DNA from: Salinibacterium sp. NK8237
GTDB lineage: Bacteria; Actinomycetota; Actinomycetes; Actinomycetales; Microbacteriaceae
Assembly: GCF_015864955.1 (NCBI RefSeq)
Contig: NZ_JADYWE010000001.1
Coordinates: 186,001 to 250,000, forward strand
Length of the DNA stretch: 64,000 nucleotides
Reading direction: 5' to 3'
Positions 25,746 through 34,108 of the stretch are shown here, piece after piece; positions within the stretch are counted from its first letter, which is position 1, and each line of letters starts with the position of its first letter. The translations under genes were made by a program, and so were the position numbers. Below the pieces are notes generated by a model. The model searched no databases. It was not told where the DNA came from and saw nothing but the letters and a program-made list of their open reading frames with translations.

Positions 25746-26734
25746 GACACCTGTCGCGGTTCTGCATAGAGGTCTGCCCCGGCCTGAGCCCAGCAGGCAA
25801 CGGCACGGCGTGCTTCGTCGGGAGCCACGACCGTCACAACGCCGGGAAGGCCAGCGATGAGCCGCTTGAGGCCGTGAAAATGGGGAACACGAACCACCGT
25901 CTGCACGCGATTGCCCGCCGGTACGAGAACCGCATCTTCGCTGACGTAGTCACCAAGAAGGCCGATGGCGCTACGAGCCACCTCGACGGTGACTTCAATG
26001 TCTTCGGCGGAGGTATCAAAGAGTGTTTCTGGCAGGTTCACGTCACCGGCGGTGTGCGTAATGGCTTCGGTCGTCATTGCCGGATTCGAGATGCGGTCTA
26101 AGCGGAAGGTGCGCACATCTTCACGTGAGTGACACCAGCCGCGGACGTACCAGTCCGCGTCCACTGATTCGACCCGCAGCGGATCAATACGGCGTCGCTC
26201 AGATTCGCCGCGCGAGTTGCGGTAATCGAACTCGATCTGGGTTCCCGCCGCAACAGACTCGCGGATGAGGGCGAGCGTCTCATCGAGAGCATTCGACTCC
26301 ACTGCGACAGCCGTTGGCTGCGCAGACGCGCCCCGTGACAGCTTCGAGGTGAGAGTCGCGATAGCTGCGCGATCGGCGTGCTCAGGCAGGCTAGAGAGGT
26401 ATTGCAAGCCCGCGATGAGGGCAGAAGCTTCGCGCGCAGAAAAACGCGGTGTGTCATCGATAGCGACGAGATGGGTCAACACGATTTGATCGTTGTCTTC
26501 GAAGTCATCCCACGCGATATCGAAAAGATCGCCCGCCTGATACGTGGCGGTATCTCCAGGGATGCCCGAGACGGCGATGAGCCGCACAGCGTCGCGAATC
26601 TGTTGCTCGGGCACGCCAAAGTGATGGGCGGTCTCGGCGACGCTGACGCGGTCACGGTCCATGAGAAATGGCACGAGAGCGAGCAAGAAGACCAGCTTGT
26701 CTTGGGCGCGCAGCGGCGGAATTTTCTTAACCAT
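25742..26734 (-). CDS. pafC: Transcriptional activator subunit PafC (WYL-domain)
   Basis: A 330-residue protein with an N-terminal helix-turn-helix (VSVAETAHHFGVPEQQIRDAVRLI) and a WYL domain (YNGSRGESERRRIDPLRVES... DWYVRGWCHSREDVRTFRLDRI). With PafB it forms the PafBC complex, the activator of the LexA-independent DNA-damage response in mycobacteria (established there). I start at ATG 26734, which overlaps the pafB stop by eight bases; the frame runs on upstream only inside pafB. Confidence 0.92.
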   Translation of the reverse strand: MVKKIPPLRAQDKLVFLLALVPFLMDRDRVSVAETAHHFGVPEQQIRDAVRLIAVSGIPGDTATYQAGDLFDIAWDDFEDNDQIVLTHLVAIDDTPRFSAREASALIAGLQYLSSLPEHADRAAIATLTSKLSRGASAQPTAVAVESNALDETLALIRESVAAGTQIEFDYRNSRGESERRRIDPLRVESVDADWYVRGWCHSREDVRTFRLDRISNPAMTTEAITHTAGDVNLPETLFDTSAEDIEVTVEVARSAIGLLGDYVSEDAVLVPAGNRVQTVVRVPHFHGLKRLIAGLPGVVTVVAPDEARRAVACWAQAGADLYAEPRQVS

Positions 26735-27710
26735 GGTCTGCCACCGTTCTCGTGAGTCGCTCAATAACTGCGGATCGCAGAGTCGGCGGAGATAGCGCAA
26801 CGACCTCGGGGCCGAAGCTGGCGAGTTCATCAGCCATGATGTTGATATCAGTGAAGTTGACTTCGAGCACGCAATCGGGATGCATAACTGCTCCACGTCG
26901 CTTACCCAGACGCGTTGCAGCGTCGGTGCCAGGTTCCACCCGCAACATGGCGACATTGGACTGCCAGACTTGCTCGAGCCCTGACAGCGCCTGAGCGGCA
27001 GCATCATCCGTGACGTAGTCAAACGTTTTCTTGCTGCGCTGGATATCGCTCACGATGCGCCGTAAGAGGAATGTTTTGAACTGATCCGTTTCAGGGTCTT
27101 TCGCGTAGAGATGCCAGCGGCCCTGATGCTGCACGAGCGCAAGCGGCGCTACCAATCGAGTGGTCGAGGACTGCTCCCCCGGCTTCAGGTATTCGAAGCT
27201 GACCAGCACCCGACGATCCATTGCCTCGCGCAGCGGCTCAAACGATTCGTCACGCACCCGCAATTGAGGTGCATAGCTCAAGACGGGTTCAGCGGTCTCA
27301 ATGCCCAACGAACGCAGTTTCACCATGGCACGGCGCGAACCCTCTGACAGCGAGCCCTCTCGCCACACCATTGCTGCGAGGCCGAGAAGAGTGGATTCCT
27401 CCGCCGAAAACTTGATGTCCTCAGGAAGTTCGTAATCGACACGAGGGATGCGATACCGAAGATTTTGATTATTGCCCGCCTGTTCGGGAGGCTCAATCGT
27501 TTCTAGCGGAACACCGAGCTCACGAATATCGTCCTTATCGCGCTCAAACTGGCGTTCTAGGTTCGCGTTATCCCCCGAGTGCACGAAGCGTTGGCGATAA
27601 CCCTGCACCGTCGACAAGATCTCACTCTTCGTGAGTCCATTTTCAGTAGAGAGCAACGCCAGAACGAGGCTAAAGAGCCGTTCTTCGTTGGGAACTTTTG
27701 GTGCTGGCAC
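26727..27710 (-). CDS. pafB: Transcriptional activator subunit PafB (WYL-domain)
   Basis: A 327-residue protein: winged-helix at residues 8-60 (ERLFSLVLALLSTENGLTKSEIL), then a WYL domain containing HQGRWHLYAKDPETDQF and RRIVSDIQRS, the WYL variant typical of PafB. It opens the pafBC pair and lies 47 bases downstream of the FKBP lipoprotein gene. In mycobacteria pafA precedes pafB; here it does not, so the genes are present without the pupylation ligase at the usual place. Confidence 0.92.
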   Translation of the reverse strand: MPAPKVPNEERLFSLVLALLSTENGLTKSEILSTVQGYRQRFVHSGDNANLERQFERDKDDIRELGVPLETIEPPEQAGNNQNLRYRIPRVDYELPEDIKFSAEESTLLGLAAMVWREGSLSEGSRRAMVKLRSLGIETAEPVLSYAPQLRVRDESFEPLREAMDRRVLVSFEYLKPGEQSSTTRLVAPLALVQHQGRWHLYAKDPETDQFKTFLLRRIVSDIQRSKKTFDYVTDDAAAQALSGLEQVWQSNVAMLRVEPGTDAATRLGKRRGAVMHPDCVLEVNFTDINIMADELASFGPEVVALSPPTLRSAVIERLTRTVADHG

Positions 27711-27757
27711 GAGTCAAATCCTATGTCTCTGACACCCGGCCGTGTCGTGGGTTGCGG

Positions 27758-28759
27758 TTACTGCTCTTGGATTCCGAGAATGTCGAAGACGAAGACGAGG
27801 GTGGCACCGCTCGTAACGCCCGTCGGTAGAGCATCGGCAGCGAAGCCGACATCCGCCGGCAGGACTATGAGCACCTGCGAGCCAACAGTTTGACCGATGA
27901 GCGCTTCTGTGAGTCCAGGCGGAAGTCCGGTATCGGAAGTTTCCGTGCTCTCGATGAGGAAGGTTCCGGGAACGCCCGAATCTTCCCAACTGTTAGTGAA
28001 AGTAGAGTCAGCACCCCACTCGATTCCGCTGACATGCATCACTGCGGCGTCGCCTTCGGCAAGAGTCTCGCCTGAACCGACCTTCAGCGCCGTCACCATG
28101 AGTTCAGTCGGAGCCTCGCTAGTGGAGAACGTGAAGCCAGGCTGACCGTTCGGGGCCAGTACTACAGACGGGAATCCGGCAGGTGCGAGCTTGCTCGCTC
28201 CATCAGCCTTGCCCGCGTAACGGCTTTCGACGTCGCTTACCATCACGATGGTGTCGTCATCAGCTAGCGGGAGCTGGTTCTGTTCAATATTCTCGGTGCC
28301 CAGAATGTCGCCTGCCGTGCCCGTGGTGATGATGCGCGAACCGACGGTGGAACACTGGGCAATGTCGCCGAAGTGCGGTGCACCCTCGGTGACGGACACG
28401 CGCAGCCCGGAGCTGTCGTGCCCGGTGGAGATGAGCTGTTCGCCGGTTTCGCCGCTGTAAATCGTGATCTGGAGGGTCGTGATGTCTCCCGCGCCGACCG
28501 TGTCGCCATCGCCCTCGATGAGGAGCTCATTTTCGACGTCAGTCGAGATGAGAGGAGTGGGGAACTCTGCTTCCGGGTCGGCGCTGAGATCGCCAGAAGC
28601 GGTCACCAACGCGGAATTGGAGCCAGAAGAATAGGCGGGAGTGCAGGCATCGATAATCGACGGACCATTGGCACAGCCGGCCAACGAGACAACAACTCCG
28701 GCGCTGAGGGCCACCACTGCAAACTTGCGCACAAACACTCTTTTCATCGTCACAGACAT
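27758..28759 (-). CDS. FKBP-type peptidyl-prolyl isomerase lipoprotein
   Basis: A 333-residue lipoprotein with lipobox LAGC and the lipidated Cys near residue 29. The C-terminal domain is a recognisable FKBP fold (TLAEGDAAVMHVSGIEWGADSTFTNSW ... PPGLTEALIGQTVGSQVLIVLP ... TLVFVFDILG); a related, more divergent region precedes it. It should assist folding of exported proteins. ATG 28759 lies ten bases after trmI; ATG 28747 is also possible. Neither has a clear ribosome-binding site. It occupies the space that holds the Pup-proteasome genes in mycobacteria. Confidence 0.87.
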   Translation of the reverse strand: MSVTMKRVFVRKFAVVALSAGVVVSLAGCANGPSIIDACTPAYSSGSNSALVTASGDLSADPEAEFPTPLISTDVENELLIEGDGDTVGAGDITTLQITIYSGETGEQLISTGHDSSGLRVSVTEGAPHFGDIAQCSTVGSRIITTGTAGDILGTENIEQNQLPLADDDTIVMVSDVESRYAGKADGASKLAPAGFPSVVLAPNGQPGFTFSTSEAPTELMVTALKVGSGETLAEGDAAVMHVSGIEWGADSTFTNSWEDSGVPGTFLIESTETSDTGLPPGLTEALIGQTVGSQVLIVLPADVGFAADALPTGVTSGATLVFVFDILGIQEQ

Positions 28760-28769
28760 CGCCAACACT

Positions 28770-29756
28770 CTACCGGTCAGAAGACCCGGCCTGAGCCGCG
28801 GCCTTCGCTTCGCGTGCCGTCTTGCGGAGACGTTTAGCACTGGCGCTACGTTCACCGAGCGCTCCAGGAGTCCAGACTTCGACATCCTCGTCTTTGAAGT
28901 CCGTCTTCGACGCGCGGCGCTTGAGCTCGGGCAACACGGATCCCGGCGCAAGGCGGCGGGCCGTCATGAGGAAACCCGTGTGAGCGACCATGCGGTGATC
29001 AGGGCGAACGGCAAGCCCCTCGACGTGCCAGCCGCGCACCATTGTTTCGTTGGAATCTGGCTCCGTGAAGAGGCCTGTCGCGCGGATCGCCTCAGCCACA
29101 CGAGAAAGCTGAGTGACCGTCGCTATGTAGCAGAGCAACACTCCGCCGGGAGTGAGGGCGTCGGCGCACTCTTCGATGCACTCCCACGGTGCGAGCATGT
29201 CAAGTACAACGCGGTCAACGGAACCAGCTTCAACGGATGCCGGCAATTGCTCCTGCAGGTCGCCAACTGTGACCGTCCAGTTTGTGGGTTTCGCACCCAA
29301 GAACGTCTCAACGTTCGATTGAGCGATCTCAGAGAACTCTTCACGGCGCTCGAAGGAGTTCAACTGCCCACTCGCGCCGATAGCGCGCAGCAACCACAGG
29401 GAGAGCGCACCGGAGCCGACACCGGCTTCTACAACGTGAGCGCCAGGGAAGATATCGGCTTGACCGATGATTTGGGCGGCGTCCTTGGGGTAAATAATTG
29501 CGGCACCGCGCGGCATCGACATAACGAAATCGGTGAGCAGTGGGCGCATCGCCAAATACTCGATGTCATTGGTGCTGACGACAACGCTGGCATCCGGCTG
29601 ACCGATGATCACGTCGTGGCTGAGCACGCCACGGTGAGTGTGGAACGCTCCCCCGACTTCGAGCGTCACAGTGTTGAGACGGCCCTTGGGGCCCGTGAGT
29701 TGTACACGATCCCCTTCACGGAAGGGGCCGCTCTGTCGTCGGAATACGTCGCTCAT
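28770..29756 (-). CDS. trmI: tRNA (adenine-58-N1) methyltransferase TrmI
   Basis: A 328-residue SAM-dependent methyltransferase that makes m1A58 in the T-loop of tRNA. The N-terminal barrel (GPFREGDRVQLTGPKGRLNTV) and the SAM site (VVEAGVGSGALSLWL, with ALSLWLLRAIG) are plain, as is the late motif DRVVLDMLAPWE. Actinobacterial TrmI is usually about 280 residues; this one has a basic, Ala/Arg-rich C-terminal tail. It overlaps the HAD gene by four bases (ATGA). Confidence 0.92.
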   Translation of the reverse strand: MSDVFRRQSGPFREGDRVQLTGPKGRLNTVTLEVGGAFHTHRGVLSHDVIIGQPDASVVVSTNDIEYLAMRPLLTDFVMSMPRGAAIIYPKDAAQIIGQADIFPGAHVVEAGVGSGALSLWLLRAIGASGQLNSFERREEFSEIAQSNVETFLGAKPTNWTVTVGDLQEQLPASVEAGSVDRVVLDMLAPWECIEECADALTPGGVLLCYIATVTQLSRVAEAIRATGLFTEPDSNETMVRGWHVEGLAVRPDHRMVAHTGFLMTARRLAPGSVLPELKRRASKTDFKDEDVEVWTPGALGERSASAKRLRKTAREAKAAAQAGSSDR

Positions 29757-30424
29757 CGCGTGGTCACCTTTGTGTGCAGTTCGGAGAGATGGTTCAGGGT
29801 GCGGCCGTCGAGTGTCGGCCAGAGTGCGTGGGTCTTGTCTTCGGGGATGTCGACCATAAACGGAACACCAATGACGGTAGCGCCGGATGCAAACGCCGAG
29901 GTGGCGCCGGGAGGTGAATCCTCGATAGCAACACAGTCGGTGATCGCAACGCCAAGTGCTGCCGCGCCCGCGAGGTAGGCCTCGGGGTGGGGTTTAGGAT
30001 TCTCGACATCGTCACCAGAAATGACGGCATCAAAGCCGTGGAAACCCAGGTTCTCGACGACGTGATGCGCCATCCGCCCAATCGACATCGTGACGATCGC
30101 AGTGGGCACACCAGCCGTGCGTAGCTCGCGAAGAAGTTCGCGAGCTCCGGGGCGCCACGGAATTCCCGACTCCTTGAGTTGAGCCATCACGCTGTCAGTG
30201 AGACGGTCGACGATCGTGGCAGCATCGAGAGTTACGCCTCTGCTTTGCATCACGCGGGCGGACTCGAAAAGTCCATTGCCAACGCACTCCATCGCATCGT
30301 CATGCGTCCACGAACCGCCAAACGATTCGATAAGGATGGTTTCCGCAGAAATCCAGTACGGTTCGGAGTTGATGAGGGTGCCGTCCATGTCCCACAGGAC
30401 GGCCGCCGGAGTGGAGTGAGTCAC
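29753..30424 (-). CDS. HAD-superfamily hydrolase (phosphoglycolate-phosphatase/beta-phosphoglucomutase-like)
   Basis: A 223-residue haloacid-dehalogenase-type phosphatase. Motif I is DMDGTLIN (residues 13-20), the helical cap domain follows (21-85), then motif II VTMS, motif III with Lys in NPKPHPEAYL, and motif IV EDSPPGATSA, so all four catalytic motifs are intact. It starts with GTG at 30424 and opens the long minus-strand gene train. Substrate unknown. A divergent 64-base region separates it from the PAC2 gene. Confidence 0.87.
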   Translation of the reverse strand: MTHSTPAAVLWDMDGTLINSEPYWISAETILIESFGGSWTHDDAMECVGNGLFESARVMQSRGVTLDAATIVDRLTDSVMAQLKESGIPWRPGARELLRELRTAGVPTAIVTMSIGRMAHHVVENLGFHGFDAVISGDDVENPKPHPEAYLAGAAALGVAITDCVAIEDSPPGATSAFASGATVIGVPFMVDIPEDKTHALWPTLDGRTLNHLSELHTKVTTR

Positions 30425-30488
30425 AACGCACCATCGTAGTTCTATCCTTGGGTGAAGAACATTCCTGCCACGCACCACAAGGAGACCA

Positions 30489-31424
30489 GTGACTAACACC
30501 CCATTTGCGAACGGACGACTCCTCGTCGTCGCCTTCGAGGGGTGGAACGACGCCGGTGAAGCAGCGAGCGGCGCAGTGCGATCGCTCAAAGAGCAGCTCG
30601 ACGTGTATCCCATCTCAGAAGTCGATCCCGAAGAATACTTCGACTACCAGTTCAACCGTCCAGTGCTCTCACACGACGACGACGGCAACCGCGTCATGAC
30701 GTGGCCATCAGTAACGATGTACGGCCCGTCTCGCCCCAACGCCGAGCGCCCCGAAAGCATCGCCGCTGATGCCGAACTGCAGTTGAGCGCCAACAATCAG
30801 TCGAATATCTACCTCTTGCTCGGCACAGAACCATCCCGCTCCTGGAAAGCATTCACCCGCGACATTCTGGAGACGGTGGTCGACAACGGCATCTCCTCGA
30901 TCGTGTTCCTCGGAGCGATGTTGGCCGATGTGCCCCACACTCGCCCCATTTCGGTCTTCACGTCGAGCGAAAATTCTGCCGTTCGCACCGCACTAGACAT
31001 CGAGCGCAGCAGCTACGAGGGCCCAGTGGGCATCCTGTCGGTACTCGGTCAGGCAGCGGAAGCTAGCGGGATCACGACAATGTCGATCTGGGCATCCGTT
31101 CCGCACTATGTGCACAACGCGCCATCGCCGAAAGCGACCCTCGCTCTCATCGACAAGCTCGAAGAAATCGTGGATGTTGTGATCCCCCGCGGCGATCTCG
31201 TGACTGAGGCAACCGACTGGGAGACCGGTATTGACGCTCTCGCCGGCGAAGATGACGACATGTCGTCGTACATCGAGCAGCTCGAACGAGCGCGAGACAC
31301 GGTCGATTCTCCATCGGCCAGCGGTGAAGCAATCGCTCAAGAGTTCGAAAAGTACTTGCGGAGCGGCGACGACAAACCGGATCCGGGTGCCGCGGGCGAC
31401 GAGCCTTGGCGTGGCAAGGACTAA
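30489..31424 (+). CDS. PAC2 family protein (proteasome assembly chaperone-like)
   Basis: A 311-residue cytoplasmic protein of the PAC2 family (DUF75). Hallmarks: LLVVAFEGWNDAGEAASGA at 11-29, then YQFNRP, FLGAMLADVPHTRPI and VPHYVHNAPSPKATLAL (near 203-219). In eukaryotes PAC2 chaperones 20S proteasome assembly; the bacterial role is unknown. A GTG start with AAGGAG five bases upstream. Syntenic with the Rv2125 region of mycobacteria, where a proteasome exists; here no proteasome genes are seen, so the role must be independent. Confidence 0.87.
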   Translation: MTNTPFANGRLLVVAFEGWNDAGEAASGAVRSLKEQLDVYPISEVDPEEYFDYQFNRPVLSHDDDGNRVMTWPSVTMYGPSRPNAERPESIAADAELQLSANNQSNIYLLLGTEPSRSWKAFTRDILETVVDNGISSIVFLGAMLADVPHTRPISVFTSSENSAVRTALDIERSSYEGPVGILSVLGQAAEASGITTMSIWASVPHYVHNAPSPKATLALIDKLEEIVDVVIPRGDLVTEATDWETGIDALAGEDDDMSSYIEQLERARDTVDSPSASGEAIAQEFEKYLRSGDDKPDPGAAGDEPWRGKD

Positions 31425-31425
31425 G

Positions 31426-31443
31426 CACGCCACTGCTGGCGTG
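31426..31443. terminator. Short hairpin between convergent PAC2 and uppP genes
   Basis: CACGCCA (31426-31432), CTGC, TGGCGTG (31437-31443): a seven-base perfect stem beginning two bases after the PAC2 stop, without a T-run. Further on (31464-31473 and 31482-31491) a ten-base direct repeat AGCGCGAACG is visible; I see no function for it. Confidence 0.4.
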
Positions 31444-31519
31444 ATCGCGATGTCGCTTTAGCAAGCGCGAACGTGTTAGCTAGCGCGAACGCTTGAAGCG
31501 TCTAAAACGCCAGAGACGG

Positions 31520-32371
31520 CTAGACCGGCTGAATCACGTCGAGCGACAGCAGAACGTAGAGCGTCACGCCCAGAACCACCCGGTAGATCACAAACGGCAG
31601 GAACGAACGCTTTTCGATGTAGCGCATGAGCGCTGCGATCACGACATAGCCGACGAAAAACGCAATCACTGTGGCGACAGCCGTCTCTGCGTACGTGAAG
31701 ACCTGCTCGGGTTCGCCGAAACTGTGCACGAGCTCGTAGAGTCCGCTGCCGAAAACGGCAGGGATTGCCAGCAGAAAGCCAAATCGTGCCGCAGCAGGGC
31801 GCGTGTATCCGAGCGCAAGGCCGGCTGTCATTGTCGACCCCGACCGTGAGACGCCAGGTACCAAAGCGAGCATTTGGGCGAGACCGATCGTGATGCCGTG
31901 GCCGTAGCTCATGTCTTCGAGAGCGCGCGTGCGCTTGCCGAGGTAGTCAGCGATCCCCAAGATGATGCCGAACACGATCAAGACGGTTGCCACCAACCAC
32001 AGCGAACGGAACGTCGAACGGATGTACTCCTGCGCGAAATAGCCCACGAGCACAATGGGGATCGTGCCGATGATAACGAGCCACCCGAGCCGGACATCCG
32101 GATGATTCCGATCGATCTTTTCGCCGTGGGAGCCATGAGGCTTGCGAAACTGCTGAAACCAACGCGTCAGAATGCGAGCGATATCTTTGCGGAAAAAGAG
32201 GATTACGGCGAGCTCGGTACCCAACTGGGTGATTGCCGTGAATGTGGCGCCCGGGTCGCTGGCAGAGGGCAAAAACTCGCCCATAATGCGCAAATGGGCA
32301 CTCGAGGAGATCGGAAGAAACTCCGTGAGACCCTGAACAAGCCCGAGAATTATGGCCTCGATGAACCCCAT
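31520..32371 (-). CDS. uppP: Undecaprenyl-diphosphatase UppP (BacA)
   Basis: A 283-residue membrane phosphatase that recycles undecaprenyl diphosphate to the monophosphate carrier used in peptidoglycan synthesis. About eight helices and both family motifs are present: [14 protein letters not shown] near residue 15 (with the catalytic Glu and Ser) and [14 protein letters not shown] near 170. Loss or excess alters bacitracin sensitivity in other bacteria. The ATG at 32371 follows a 24-base gap after the M20 gene, so the two may be co-transcribed. Confidence 0.93.
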   Translation of the reverse strand: MGFIEAIILGLVQGLTEFLPISSSAHLRIMGEFLPSASDPGATFTAITQLGTELAVILFFRKDIARILTRWFQQFRKPHGSHGEKIDRNHPDVRLGWLVIIGTIPIVLVGYFAQEYIRSTFRSLWLVATVLIVFGIILGIADYLGKRTRALEDMSYGHGITIGLAQMLALVPGVSRSGSTMTAGLALGYTRPAAARFGFLLAIPAVFGSGLYELVHSFGEPEQVFTYAETAVATVIAFFVGYVVIAALMRYIEKRSFLPFVIYRVVLGVTLYVLLSLDVIQPV

Positions 32372-32395
32372 GGAACGCTCCCGTTTAGGTAAGAA

Positions 32396-33727
32396 CTAGT
32401 ACTTGAGAAGCAGGTCTCCCAAGACCTGCCTGCCAAAGACTAGTGCGTCCAACGGCACCCGTTCGTCAACGCCGTGGAACATTCCCGGGAAGTCGATCTC
32501 GGGCGGCAATTGCAGCGGGGCGAAACCATAGCCGGTGATGTCGAGAAGCTTGAGGGCTTTGTTGTCGGTGCCGCCCGACATCAGGTACGGCAGAACAGGT
32601 GCCCCCGGATCGAAGACACCGAGGCTTTCGACCATCGCATCGACCAACGGGCCATCGAAACTCGTTTCGAGGCCGATGTCGCGGTGCATCATCTCGATCT
32701 CGATCTCATCGGGCAGAAGTGCACGCACTTGCGCGAGCACCGCATCCTCTTCACCGGGAAGAGTGCGGATGTCGACAAGTGCTTCAGCGACGTCAGGAAT
32801 AACGTTGTGCTTGTAGCCGGCCTTCAGCAGCGTCGGGTTGCTCGTCGTACGCAACGTCGCCTGCAGGAACCCGGATGCGGTACCGGTAGCCAGGATCAAC
32901 TGATCGGGACCGACCTCTTCTGGATCGATCTTGAGAATGCGAGAGAGCTCAGAGATGAGCAGCTTCGTGGTGTCGGTGAGATGCACTGGCCACTCTTGGC
33001 GGCCAAGGATCGCGATAGCTTCAGCGAGCTTCGTGACAGCGTTGTCGCTGATAACCCGTGAGCCGTGGGCGGCCATGCCGCGCGCGGTGAGCTTGATCCA
33101 CATAAGAGCCTTTTCGCCCGTCTGCAGCAGGTAAGCGCGTTGGCCCTGGAGGTCCACCGAGTAGCCACCGACCTCACTGATGGCTTCGGTTGCTCCCGCA
33201 AAAATTTCGGGGTGCTTCTTGACCATGAAGTGCGAACCGTATTCGCCGCCATTTTCTTCGTCAGCGAAGAAGGCGATCGTGAGGTCGCGAGCGGGACGCT
33301 TGCCGGCCCCCAGAATGTCGCCGAGTGCCGTGATGATCATGGCATCCATGTTTTTCATGTCGACGGCTCCGCGGCCCCAGAGCAGGCCGTCGCGGATGAT
33401 GCCTCCGAACGGATCTACTGACCAGTTCTTGGGATCAGCAGGCACGACATCCGTGTGGCCATGCAAAATCAGTGCGGGGCGCTCTTTCGCGTGCGGCGCA
33501 GAAGACGCGGTGTCGTAGCTGCCTTCCACCTTGGCAATGACTGTCGTGCGGCCGGTGGCAGCATCGAAGTATTGAGTGGTCAGGCCCATCTCTTCAAGCA
33601 ACGCACCCAAATATTCGGCTGCATCAGTCTCGCCGTTCGATCGACCCTCCCCGTAGTTGGAAGTGTCGAAACGGATGAGATCTTGCGCAATGCGGGCTGT
33701 GCGCTCGAGTTCTGGCTCAGAAGTCAT
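32396..33727 (-). CDS. M20-family metallopeptidase
   Basis: A 443-residue zinc-dependent aminoacylase/carboxypeptidase-type hydrolase. Visible metal-binding residues: His91 and Asp123 in HGHTDVV and GAVDMKN, Glu156-157 in ADEENGGEYG, and the closing SGGTDNKAL. The dimerisation domain spans the middle. It corresponds to the dapE2-like group in actinobacteria, but succinyl-diaminopimelate specificity cannot be shown here. A tRNA-Leu gene lies to its right in the divergent direction. Confidence 0.88.
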   Translation of the reverse strand: MTSEPELERTARIAQDLIRFDTSNYGEGRSNGETDAAEYLGALLEEMGLTTQYFDAATGRTTVIAKVEGSYDTASSAPHAKERPALILHGHTDVVPADPKNWSVDPFGGIIRDGLLWGRGAVDMKNMDAMIITALGDILGAGKRPARDLTIAFFADEENGGEYGSHFMVKKHPEIFAGATEAISEVGGYSVDLQGQRAYLLQTGEKALMWIKLTARGMAAHGSRVISDNAVTKLAEAIAILGRQEWPVHLTDTTKLLISELSRILKIDPEEVGPDQLILATGTASGFLQATLRTTSNPTLLKAGYKHNVIPDVAEALVDIRTLPGEEDAVLAQVRALLPDEIEIEMMHRDIGLETSFDGPLVDAMVESLGVFDPGAPVLPYLMSGGTDNKALKLLDITGYGFAPLQLPPEIDFPGMFHGVDERVPLDALVFGRQVLGDLLLKY

Positions 33728-33879
33728 AACTCCACGCTAGCCGTCTCCCCAGTAAATATCTGCACGCCACGGCATACCCGAAACGGGACTCGCGCTGGTG
33801 GTTGTTCAGGGCGTCATTTGGTGCTCAAAAAGGATGCTATTCTCTTATCTCGGCGGTGCTCTTGTAGCGCCGCAGATGC

Positions 33880-33963
33880 GCGCGGATGGCGGAATTGGTA
33901 GACGCGCTAGCTTGAGGTGCTAGTGCCCGAAAGGGCGTGGGGGTTCAAGTCCCCCTTCGCGCA
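33880..33963 (+). tRNA. tRNA-Leu (anticodon GAG)
   Basis: An 84-base class II tRNA. The acceptor arm GCGCGGA pairs with TTCGCGC (33956-33962), the anticodon stem CTAGC/GCTAG holds the seven-base loop TTGAGGT with GAG in the middle, the long variable arm is GTGCCC..GGGCGT, and the T-loop is GTTCAAGTC. Discriminator A at 33963; CCA is not encoded. The D-loop has the leucine-typical GGAATTGGTAGACGC. Confidence 0.96.
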
Positions 33964-33990
33964 CAGCGAGGTGTCGTAAGACATCGAAAT

Positions 33991-34027
33991 AGCTCGGATC
34001 CATGTTTATGGGTCCGAGCTATTTTTT
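33991..34027 (+). terminator. Rho-independent terminator of tRNA-Leu
   Basis: Arms 33991-34003 and 34008-34020 form a 13-base stem (one G-U pair) with loop GTTT, followed by seven T residues. This is one of the clearest intrinsic terminators in the window. Confidence 0.92.
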
Positions 34028-34058
34028 TGCCCTCGGCCGATTGAACGGCGAGAACGCT

Positions 34059-34092
34059 CGCCTGCAGGAGTCCCTGTGAACTCCGGCAGGCG
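34059..34092 (-). terminator. Probable terminator of poxB
   Basis: Thirteen-base arms at 34059-34071 and 34080-34092 with one mismatch and an eight-base loop lie 16 bases beyond the poxB stop. There is no T-run on the minus strand. Confidence 0.5.
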
Positions 34093-34108
34093 TCGCTTGG
34101 GCTGGGTG

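Noticed and set aside
31464..31491. Attachment site from a ten-base direct repeat
   Set aside because: The copies are 18 bases apart between ordinary housekeeping genes, with no integrase in the window.
33880..33963. tRNA-Leu as an integration site for a genomic island
   Set aside because: No integrase gene follows, no copy of the tRNA 3' end is seen elsewhere in the window and the neighbours are ordinary chromosomal genes.
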